From Sphingomonas sp. Root241 (GTDB lineage Bacteria; Pseudomonadota; Alphaproteobacteria; Sphingomonadales; Sphingomonadaceae), in assembly GCF_001428865.1 (NCBI RefSeq), contig NZ_LMIV01000003.1, positions 251,742 to 315,741 of the forward strand: 64,000 bases of DNA. The letters run 5' to 3'. Below are positions 58,533 through 64,000 of the stretch, in pieces (position 1 is the first letter of the stretch; each line of letters begins with the position of its first letter). The translations under genes and the position numbers were made by a program. The notes beneath the pieces were generated by a model. It was given only the letters and a program-made list of their open reading frames with translations, did no database searches and was not told where the DNA came from.

Positions 58533-59390
58533 ATGGGTTTCTCTGTCAACACCAACACCGGCGCGATGGCGGCTCTCCAGAGCCTCACCGAGACCAACAA
58601 GGGCATGTCGCAGGTTCAGAGCCGCATCAACACCGGCCTGAACGTGTCGTCGACCAAGGATGACTCGGCTTCGTACACGATCGCTCAGGGCCTGCGCGGC
58701 GACATGGGCGGCCTCAAGGCCGTTTCCTCGTCGCTGAGCCGTGCCAAGAGCGTGACGGACGTCGCGGTGGCAGGCGCGGAGCAGATCTCTGACGTCGTCA
58801 ACCAGATGAAGGCGAAGGCCTATCAGTCTGCTGACGCCGGCATCGATTCGGCTACCCGCACGGCGCTGAACAACGACTTCGTGGCTCTGCGCGATCAGAT
58901 CACCACGATCGTCAACTCGTCGGACTTCAACGGCACCAACCTGTTGAAGGCCTCGGGCGGCACCGTGACTGCGCTGCAGTCGCTGAAGGATTCGGACACC
59001 AGCACGGCAACGACCTGGGATCCGGACTCGCTCAGCGTTGCCAACCAGGGTCTCGACCTTGGCGGTAGCGTTGTCACCGTGAGCGCCAGTGGCGACATCA
59101 GCAGCCAGGCTTCGGCCCAGGCGATGATCGACACGCTCGCGACGACGCAGGACAACCTGAAGACCAGCCTGAGCACGCTCGGCGCGGCATCGCGCAAGAT
59201 CGACGCTCAGTCGACCTTCACCAGCAAGCTGTCCGACACCATCGAGGCAGGCATCGGCAATCTCGTCGACGCCGATCTCGCCAAGGAATCGGCCCGTCTG
59301 CAGGCTCTGCAGGTCAAGCAGCAGCTCGGTGTGCAGGCTCTGTCGATCGCCAACCAGGCGCCGCAGACCATCACGTCGCTGTTCCGTTAA
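58533..59390 (+). CDS. Flagellin (filament subunit)
   Basis: This 285-residue flagellin has N-terminal GFSVNTNTGAMAALQSLTETNKGMSQVQSRINTGLNVSSTKDDSASYTIAQGLRGDMGGLKAV and C-terminal IGNLVDADLAKESARLQALQVKQQLGVQALSIANQAPQTITSLFR. These are the D0/D1 coiled coils of alphaproteobacterial flagellin. Only a short variable centre (about 140-190) is present, as in Caulobacter FljK-type flagellins. AAGGAAAA precedes ATG 58533. It is monocistronic, with a CtrA-like box, a TCCTATAAA element, a structured leader and a strong terminator. Confidence 0.96.
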   Translation: MGFSVNTNTGAMAALQSLTETNKGMSQVQSRINTGLNVSSTKDDSASYTIAQGLRGDMGGLKAVSSSLSRAKSVTDVAVAGAEQISDVVNQMKAKAYQSADAGIDSATRTALNNDFVALRDQITTIVNSSDFNGTNLLKASGGTVTALQSLKDSDTSTATTWDPDSLSVANQGLDLGGSVVTVSASGDISSQASAQAMIDTLATTQDNLKTSLSTLGAASRKIDAQSTFTSKLSDTIEAGIGNLVDADLAKESARLQALQVKQQLGVQALSIANQAPQTITSLFR

Positions 59391-59430
59391 GGTCAAGCTT
59401 TTTCCCTGGAAGCTTACCTGACGACAGAGA

Positions 59431-59466
59431 GAGGCCGGGACGGCAACGTCCCGGCCTCTTTTTTGC
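59431..59466 (+). terminator. Flagellin terminator
   Basis: GAGGCCGGGACG and CGTCCCGGCCTC pair perfectly around GCAA, followed by a run of six T. Confidence 0.93.
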
Positions 59467-59530
59467 GTGTGCGGCCCATGCGCGCCGCGCAATGAAATCC
59501 ACCTATCTCCGCCGTCCGAATGGTTGGCCC

Positions 59531-59540
59531 ATCTATAATG
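59531..59540 (+). promoter_or_regulatory. ATCTATAATG element upstream of 59560-59961
   Basis: A plus-strand member of the flagellar motif set, 20 bp before the TTG start codon. Confidence 0.55.
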
Positions 59541-59559
59541 ATGGCAAGGAGATAGTCGC

Positions 59560-59961
59560 TTGTTCCCACGTATTCGAGAAATCACCGACGCATTCGGCGG
59601 CAAGCTGCGCGTGAGCGTGGAGGAGCATCCTTCGGGCGCGCTGGTCGTGCTCGAGCGCCCCGACATGAAGGATCGGCCGCGGATCCTGCTCGACGGCTAC
59701 GGAACCGACATATTGGCGGGCTATATCATGTCGGCGCGCCTCGCCGTGCCGCATGGGCTTCCCGACGAGCATGTCGACGGCACCTTCGGCACACGCTTCG
59801 AGCTGGGGCTGGAGCCCCGGGCGGCGCTGGAGCTGAGCCAGGAAGGCGAAAGCAAGCTCGAGATCCCGGCACCGTTCTGGGACCGTCTCTACGCCGAACT
59901 CTGTCTCGTTGCGGCACATGCGCGCGAACTCGCGCGTCGCGCCGAAGCGCGCGTGCACTAA
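59560..59961 (+). CDS. Hypothetical cytoplasmic protein next to flagellin
   Basis: This 133-residue protein starts at TTG 59560 with AGGAGA 7 nt upstream. It has no recognised family. The N-terminal half is beta-rich (GGKLRVSVEEHPSGALVVLERPDMKDRPRILLDGYGTDILAGYIMSARLAVPHG), and the C-terminal part forms helices (FWDRLYAELCLVAAHARELARRAEARVH). Position after flagellin and the motif upstream suggest a small flagellar regulator or assembly factor. It is not FlaF by pattern. Confidence 0.65.
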   Translation: MFPRIREITDAFGGKLRVSVEEHPSGALVVLERPDMKDRPRILLDGYGTDILAGYIMSARLAVPHGLPDEHVDGTFGTRFELGLEPRAALELSQEGESKLEIPAPFWDRLYAELCLVAAHARELARRAEARVH

Positions 59962-60086
59962 AAGTCATACCCGGGTCATTGCTACCGGTAACTTTACGTA
60001 TCGGGGCATCCCCGGACTGGGGCTGAGCGCAAAGCTGATGCATTGGGCATCCGACCGCTCGGGCAAAATGAAAAGGGCTTTCACAC

Positions 60087-60434
60087 ATGAATCTTCGCGA
60101 TGTCAGCCATGTTCCTGCGGATACCGGACAGAGCTTCACGGTGACGCTGACGCTGAACGTGGAGGATGTGCGCGCATTGTGGACCGCGGCGGCCGAGAAG
60201 GCGCTGCAGGCCCCCGGCATGACGCTTTCGGACGTGCTCGACACGTTCGGGCCGCGCGAGGATGCGTCGATTGCCGATTGCATCGCGATGCTGACTGCGC
60301 CGGACGCGATCGCCGGCTGCGCGCTCGACGATTTCAGCGTCCGTACCGCGCCCGTGGCGATGGTGCCCGGCGCGGTGATCCAATTGCCGGTCGATGCACG
60401 GCCACTCGCGCTGATGCCCGCCGTCAACGGCTGA
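60087..60434 (+). CDS. Hypothetical protein, 115 residues
   Basis: A compact acidic protein with alternating strand/helix (SFTVTLTLNVEDVRALWTAAAEKALQAPGMTLSDVLDTFGPREDASIADCIAMLTAPD), no signal and no recognised domain. It ends before the hairpin-terminator at 60487-60516. Whether it is cotranscribed with 59560-59961 across the 125-bp gap is unclear. Confidence 0.55.
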   Translation: MNLRDVSHVPADTGQSFTVTLTLNVEDVRALWTAAAEKALQAPGMTLSDVLDTFGPREDASIADCIAMLTAPDAIAGCALDDFSVRTAPVAMVPGAVIQLPVDARPLALMPAVNG

Positions 60435-60481
60435 GACGCACGGCACGCATCGACCAAACCTTTCCGAGCGGGGGCTCAACG

Positions 60482-60605
60482 CAAAAGCCAGGCTGGTTTC
60501 CACCAGCCTGGCTTTTGTCGTTCTGGATCGCGGGGGATTGCGATCCTCAAAGGGAGAAGAGACGAGCACACCGCAGAGGGGATCGGAACGGCCCGCTCGT
60601 CTCTC
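60482..60605 (-). ncRNA. Candidate small RNA with flagellar-type promoter element
   Basis: On the minus strand GTCTATAATG (60611-60620) is placed as a -10 whose start would be near 60605. The transcript would form AGAGACGAGC/GCTCGTCTCT (60595-60604 with 60558-60567, 10 bp) and GGATCGC/GCGATCC (60540-60546 with 60525-60531). It ends in GCCAGGCTGG/CCAGCCTGGC (60503-60512 with 60487-60496) followed by TTTT. No open frame is evident. Three stems, an intrinsic terminator and the promoter motif fit an sRNA of about 120 nt. Confidence 0.5.
60487..60516. terminator. Bidirectional terminator
   Basis: The stem GCCAGGCTGG/CCAGCCTGGC has AAAA on its left and TTTT on its right, so it can stop the plus-strand transcript of 60087-60434 and the minus-strand sRNA candidate. 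Confidence 0.85.
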
Positions 60606-60610
60606 TGCTT

Positions 60611-60620
60611 TCATTATAGA
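60611..60620 (-). promoter_or_regulatory. TCTATAATG element of the small-RNA candidate
   Basis: The minus strand reads GTCTATAATG. It faces no downstream protein gene on that strand within 2 kb. Confidence 0.5.
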
Positions 60621-60710
60621 CGGGACGAAGCTCGTGGGTCGGTCACAAGTATCTGAAAAATACCGTTAAGTGATATTACGGAGATGCGAACTCCGCGGCG
60701 CATGCAACAA

Positions 60711-60744
60711 GGCGCCGGAAGCGAGGGTTTCCCGCTCCGGCGCC
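60711..60744 (-). terminator. flgD terminator
   Basis: GGCGCCGGA and TCCGGCGCC pair with an inner GCG/CGC stem; on the minus strand the hairpin is followed by TTGTTG, a weak T-tract. Confidence 0.65.
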
Positions 60745-60768
60745 TGATGGCTGGTCGAAATGCGGGGG

Positions 60769-61422
60769 TTAGGTGCCGATGCGGACCAGATTGGCCGAGT
60801 CGCTCTTGTGGCCGTTGACGGTGACCTGGATGGCGCCGTTCTCGAGCGCGACATCGGTCACGGTTCCGACCGAATGCGAGACGATCGTGACGTCGTTGCC
60901 CGACGAATCCTTGCCTGCGAGCGCTAGCGTGTAGTCGCCACCGCCGAGCTTCTTGCCCGCGCTGGTCGTGCCGTCCCAGGTCATGCTGCCCGCCGCGGCG
61001 CCGCCTTCGACGGTGCGCGTATCGACCACCTTGCCCTTCGAATCGGTAATGGTCGCGGTCATCGTGCCGACGTCGCGCGGCGCCGACCACATCCACTGCG
61101 CCGGCGTCTCCGCGGTGAGGCCCGCGGTGCCCGAATTGGTCTCGACCACGTGGCCGATCATCGACGAGGCTTGCGTCAGATTCTGCGTGCCGAGGCTCGA
61201 CAGGATCGACTTGAGCGTCGCGGTCTGCGCCATCGACTGCTCGACCTGCGAATATTGGACGAGCTGCTGCGTGTATTGCGCCGTATCCATCGGATCGAGC
61301 GGATCCTGGTTCTGCATCTGCGTAGTCAGCAGCTTCAGGAACATCGTGAAATCGGCATTGAGCTTGGACGAAGCGGGGTTGCCGGTGGTCGTTGTGCTGC
61401 TCGTGGTGTTGACGGTGGTCAT
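60769..61422 (-). CDS. flgD: FlgD, hook-capping/scaffold protein
   Basis: This 217-residue protein has the FlgD N-terminus (LNADFTMFLKLLTTQMQNQDPLDPMDTAQYTQQLVQYSQVEQSMAQ) and a C-terminal FlgD-Ig/Tudor region (MTATITDSKGKVVDTRTVEGGAAAGSMTWDGTTSAGKKLGGGDYTLAL). It is exported by the flagellar gate to cap the growing hook. It lies 9 nt after fliK on the same strand. Confidence 0.95.
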   Translation of the reverse strand: MTTVNTTSSTTTTGNPASSKLNADFTMFLKLLTTQMQNQDPLDPMDTAQYTQQLVQYSQVEQSMAQTATLKSILSSLGTQNLTQASSMIGHVVETNSGTAGLTAETPAQWMWSAPRDVGTMTATITDSKGKVVDTRTVEGGAAAGSMTWDGTTSAGKKLGGGDYTLALAGKDSSGNDVTIVSHSVGTVTDVALENGAIQVTVNGHKSDSANLVRIGT

Positions 61423-61431
61423 GGCTGGTCC

Positions 61432-62832
61432 TCAGGCGAGAAGGTCGACCTGCCCGTCGCTGCGGATCGGGCGGTAAATGGGTTCGGCGATGGCCGCGTC
61501 GTCGTCGGACGACGCGAGCTGGCCGCGATTGTGCTGGCTCTGCTGCTGGGCCTGCTGGCCGCCGCTGTCGCCGCCGCGATTCTCGAAGCGGAAGCTCTGT
61601 GCGTCGGTGCGGACGCCGGCCTGATCGAGCGTGCGCGCGAGATCGGGCGTGTCCTGGCGGAGCAGGTCCATCGCCTGCGCGCTCTCGGTACGGACGGTCG
61701 CCTGCAGGCTGCCCTTGTCGTCGAAGGCGAGCGTCACTTCGATGCGGCCGAGTTCGATCGGGTTGAGGCGGATGCGCAGCGTTTCCTCGCCCAGCTCGAC
61801 TTTCCGGGCGATCTCGACGCCGAGCGAATGGCCGAGATGGCCGGCACGCGCCTCGATCACCGGTTCGGCGGCGGGGGCGCTCGCGGGTGCGCTATTGTTG
61901 GCGGCGCCATGGACCGGCTGGAAGGCCGGGGTATCAGTACGGGCAAGCGCTGCCGGGCGCGCGTCAGGCTGCCCCTGCGCATCGGCATTGGTCTCGCTGC
62001 CGGTGGAATCGCCGCGTGCCGCGACGGCATTGGCGAAGTCGGTGGTCGACGGCGTGGCGGCGTTCGCGGCCGGCTGGGTGGCATTGCCCAACGGTGCATT
62101 GGCGGGGGCCGATTTGCGCGCGACCGGCGCGGCGGCGCCGTTGGCTGCCTGCATCGTCTCGCGCGGAGCGGGCTGTTGCGGCTGCGCGGCGGGCTGGGGC
62201 GGCATGCCGCCAGCGAGCAGTTCGGCCGGCACCGCGATCTTCGCGTCGATCGGCTGCGCGGGATCGGCCTCGGCGACGGTGGCACGGGGCTTGCGCGGAG
62301 TCGGCGTGGTTTCGGTCGGCTTGGCGACGACGGGGGACTCGACCACCAACGTTTCGTCGGGCTGCGCTTCGGCACCGATCAGGAGGGCGGGCGCCTGCGG
62401 CCGCGGGCCGGGCTTGGCCGTGGCAGGCTGGCCAGAAACCTCGGGAATCTCGACCGGCGTCACTGCGGGATCCGCGGCCGGCGTGTCGGTCGTGATGGTC
62501 GCGGCAGGGACGGGGGGGGCGTCCGGGGTCGGAAGCTTGGCGGCGGTAGTCATCAGCTGCGACAGCGAAGTCGGTTGCTGGAGGCCGGGCAGCGTGACGG
62601 CCACCGGATTGGCTTGCGTGTCGAGTTGCGCCTGGGCGAGGAGCGTCTGCGCCAGCTTCGCATCGAAATGGGCGGGCGGCGTGGGCGAGGCGATCAGGCC
62701 GGTCCGTTGCTGTGGAACGCCGCCCTCGATCGCGACGCCGAGCGCGTCGATGAAGCCGAGACCGGTTCCACCCATTGCCGGCGTGGATTGCATCCCCGCG
62801 CCGAGCGGATAGCCGAAGGGGTTGATCTGCAT
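61432..62832 (-). CDS. fliK: FliK, hook-length control protein
   Basis: This 466-residue protein has a long Pro/Ala/Thr-rich unfolded ruler (about 80-330) and a C-terminal Flg_hook domain (GVEIARKVELGEETLRIRLNPIELGRIEVTLAFDDKGSLQATVRTESAQAMDLLRQDTPDLARTLDQAGV), the switch domain that acts on FlhB. ATG 62832 is favoured over an earlier frame extension that would cover the promoter element at 62871. It is followed by flgD. Confidence 0.9.
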   Translation of the reverse strand: MQINPFGYPLGAGMQSTPAMGGTGLGFIDALGVAIEGGVPQQRTGLIASPTPPAHFDAKLAQTLLAQAQLDTQANPVAVTLPGLQQPTSLSQLMTTAAKLPTPDAPPVPAATITTDTPAADPAVTPVEIPEVSGQPATAKPGPRPQAPALLIGAEAQPDETLVVESPVVAKPTETTPTPRKPRATVAEADPAQPIDAKIAVPAELLAGGMPPQPAAQPQQPAPRETMQAANGAAAPVARKSAPANAPLGNATQPAANAATPSTTDFANAVAARGDSTGSETNADAQGQPDARPAALARTDTPAFQPVHGAANNSAPASAPAAEPVIEARAGHLGHSLGVEIARKVELGEETLRIRLNPIELGRIEVTLAFDDKGSLQATVRTESAQAMDLLRQDTPDLARTLDQAGVRTDAQSFRFENRGGDSGGQQAQQQSQHNRGQLASSDDDAAIAEPIYRPIRSDGQVDLLA

Positions 62833-62870
62833 CCGGTCGCCTCTTGCTCGGCCCGCGAGAGGCCGCTCTT

Positions 62871-62882
62871 CATTATAGGACG
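62871..62882 (-). promoter_or_regulatory. TCCTATAATG element upstream of fliK-flgD
   Basis: The minus strand reads CGTCCTATAATG, about 40 bp before the fliK ATG and just after the flhA stop. Confidence 0.65.
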
Positions 62883-62900
62883 GTTGTTGCGCGAACGGTC

Positions 62901-64000
62901 TCAACCGATCGTGCCGAGTGCGCGAATGCGGGCGCGGGCGTGGATCTCATTCTGCGACAGCACCACGGTGGCCGGGCGGACGCGTTCGATGATCGAGCGG
63001 ACGAACGGCCGGATCGCGGGGCTGGTGAGCAGGCACGGGATCTCGCCGTCCTGCGCCAACCGGTCATAGGTCTCGCGGACCGACTGGATGAATTTCTGGA
63101 GCGCGGAGGGCGCCATGGCCAGCTGGCGATCGTCGCCATGGCCGAGGATCGATTCCGCGAACGCCTGGTCCCATTCGGACGAGAGCGTCACCACCGGGAT
63201 CGCTTCCCCGCGGACCTGCGACGCGCTGATCTGGCGCGCGAGGCGGCCGCGGACATGCTCGGTCATCTGGGTCAAATTGGCGGTCAGCGGTGCGGCCTCG
63301 GCCACGCCTTCGAGGATCGTCGGGATGTCGCGGATCGAGATGCCTTCGGACAGCAGATTCTGGAGGATGCGCTGGACGCTCGAGATCGAGACCTTCGAGG
63401 GGACGATGTCTGCGACGAGCTTCTCGGCGTCCTTGTGGACTTCGGTCAGCAGCTTTTGCGTCTCGGTGTAGGAGAGCAGGTCGGCGATGTTGTCCTTGAC
63501 CAGCTCGGTCAGGTGCGTGGTGATGATCGTGCCGCAATCGACCACGGTGAGCCCACGGAAGCCGGCCTCGTCGCGCAGCTCGCGATCGATCCATAGGGCG
63601 GGGAGGCCGAACACCGGCTCCTTGGTGACTTCGCCCGGCATGCCGACCGGGCCGCCGCCCGGATTGATCAGCAGCAGCTTCTCGAGACGGATCTCGCCGC
63701 GCGCGGCCTCGGTCTCCTTGATCGTGATGACATATTCGTTGGGCTTGAGGCCCATATTGTCGATGATGCGGACCGATGGGAGGACGAAGCCGAAATCGGT
63801 CGCCATCTGGCGGCGCAGCGCGCGGACCTGATCGTCGAGGCGCGGCTCGCGCTGCTCGTCGTTGATCATCGGCAGCAAAGCATAGCCGATCTCGATGCGG
63901 ACGGCGTCGAGCGCGAGCGTCTGCGAGATGGGCTGCTCGACGATCGCCTCGCGGGCCTGTTCCTGCGCGGCGACGGCGACTTCGAGCGCGGCCCTGGCCC
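62901..64000 (-). CDS. flhA: FlhA, flagellar export gate protein (C-terminal part, cut by window edge)
   Basis: The minus-strand frame is open to the window end, giving the last 365 or so residues of FlhA. Landmarks of the cytoplasmic domain are IEIGYALLPMINDEQ, VRALRRQMATDFGFVLPSVRIIDNMGLKPNEYVITIKE, LVDCG-like GLTVVDCGTIITTHLTELVKDNIADLLSYTETQKLL, and SVQRILQNLLSEGISIRDIPTILEGVAEAAP. The N-terminal membrane domain lies beyond 64000. The C-terminal domain binds late substrates and chaperones. Confidence 0.95.
   Translation of the reverse strand, partial: ARAALEVAVAAQEQAREAIVEQPISQTLALDAVRIEIGYALLPMINDEQREPRLDDQVRALRRQMATDFGFVLPSVRIIDNMGLKPNEYVITIKETEAARGEIRLEKLLLINPGGGPVGMPGEVTKEPVFGLPALWIDRELRDEAGFRGLTVVDCGTIITTHLTELVKDNIADLLSYTETQKLLTEVHKDAEKLVADIVPSKVSISSVQRILQNLLSEGISIRDIPTILEGVAEAAPLTANLTQMTEHVRGRLARQISASQVRGEAIPVVTLSSEWDQAFAESILGHGDDRQLAMAPSALQKFIQSVRETYDRLAQDGEIPCLLTSPAIRPFVRSIIERVRPATVVLSQNEIHARARIRALGTIG

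Larger units (their letters stand above)
60435..60768. other. Intergenic region with shared terminator and candidate small RNA
   Basis: 334 bp without a protein gene. It contains the bidirectional terminator 60487-60516, the sRNA candidate on the minus strand with its TCTATAATG element, and the flgD terminator at 60711-60744. Confidence 0.6.

Noticed and set aside
59975..59990. TACCGGTA palindrome as a seventh LacI operator
   Set aside because: The core is CCGG rather than GCGC and the neighbouring genes are flagellar.
37158..62882. Sigma-54 or classical FliA promoters for the flagellar units
   Set aside because: GG-N10-GC spacing was not met at any of the ten sites (GGCA..TGCC blocks have N8), and the FliA -35 TAAA is not at 15 bp from the -10-like element.
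1..64000. tRNA, rRNA, complete insertion sequence or replication origin
   Set aside because: No cloverleaf, rRNA segment, transposase frame or DnaA-box cluster was recognised on either strand by reading.

Overview
The window looks like chromosome from a GC-rich alphaproteobacterium of the Sphingomonas type. The basis is the strong G/C third-position bias, a TonB-dependent receptor grouped with tryptophan-halogenase-like and cupin-like proteins in a glycan locus, a xylose-oxidation (Weimberg) gene set very close to that of Caulobacter, and flagellar genes including flbT, a MotE-like protein and a DUF6468-type protein. No rRNA, tRNA, CRISPR array, transposase or prophage was found.

Region 1 (about 0.8-34 kb) is a xylan/glucuronoxylan and hemicellulose utilisation region. 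Exported enzymes are a GH10 xylanase (2810-3949), a GH67 alpha-glucuronidase (4227-6389), a GH43 beta-xylosidase/arabinofuranosidase (14221-15921), a GH9 endoglucanase-type enzyme (16140-17951) and a GH3 beta-glycosidase (18042-20441). Uptake is by a TonB-dependent receptor (7575-10958) and an MFS sugar transporter (21819-23234). Xylose is then oxidised by XylB, XylC, XylD and XylX to 2-oxoglutarate semialdehyde; the last enzyme (the semialdehyde dehydrogenase, XylA) is not in the window. A LacI-family regulator (20599-21729) sits among them, and six near-identical palindromes (GnTAGCGCTAnC) precede its scattered transcription units. Unrelated genes interrupt the region at 25.3-30.7 kb: GNAT, serine hydrolase, cupin, hypothetical proteins and MarR.

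Region 2 (33.9-37.1 kb and 41.9-43.6 kb) holds housekeeping or accessory genes: a DUF4198-like periplasmic protein, a thymidylate-kinase-like protein, a double-HTH regulator, a PadR/membrane-protein pair and hypotheticals.

Region 3 (37.1-64.0 kb) is a flagellar cluster of alternating-strand operons: flbT-fliI-fliJ-muramidase, flgE-flgK-flgL, fliL-fliM-DUF6468-motE, flgF-flgG-flgA-flgH, flagellin, flgD, fliK and a truncated flhA at the right edge. It also encodes a sigma-70-family factor (37200-38252). A TCCTATAATG-like element stands 20-100 bp upstream of most flagellar units and about 200 bp upstream of the sigma gene itself. In the two divergent flagellar promoters the element is the palindrome CTATTATAG. 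A candidate small RNA (about 60482-60605) and a three-hairpin flagellin leader (58454-58511) add to a possible dedicated regulatory system. A beta-helix protein resembling phage tailspikes (51168-52706) lies inside the flagellar cluster.

Several intergenic spaces carry short palindromic or MITE-like elements, including two copies of an approximately 241-bp element with terminal inverted repeats.
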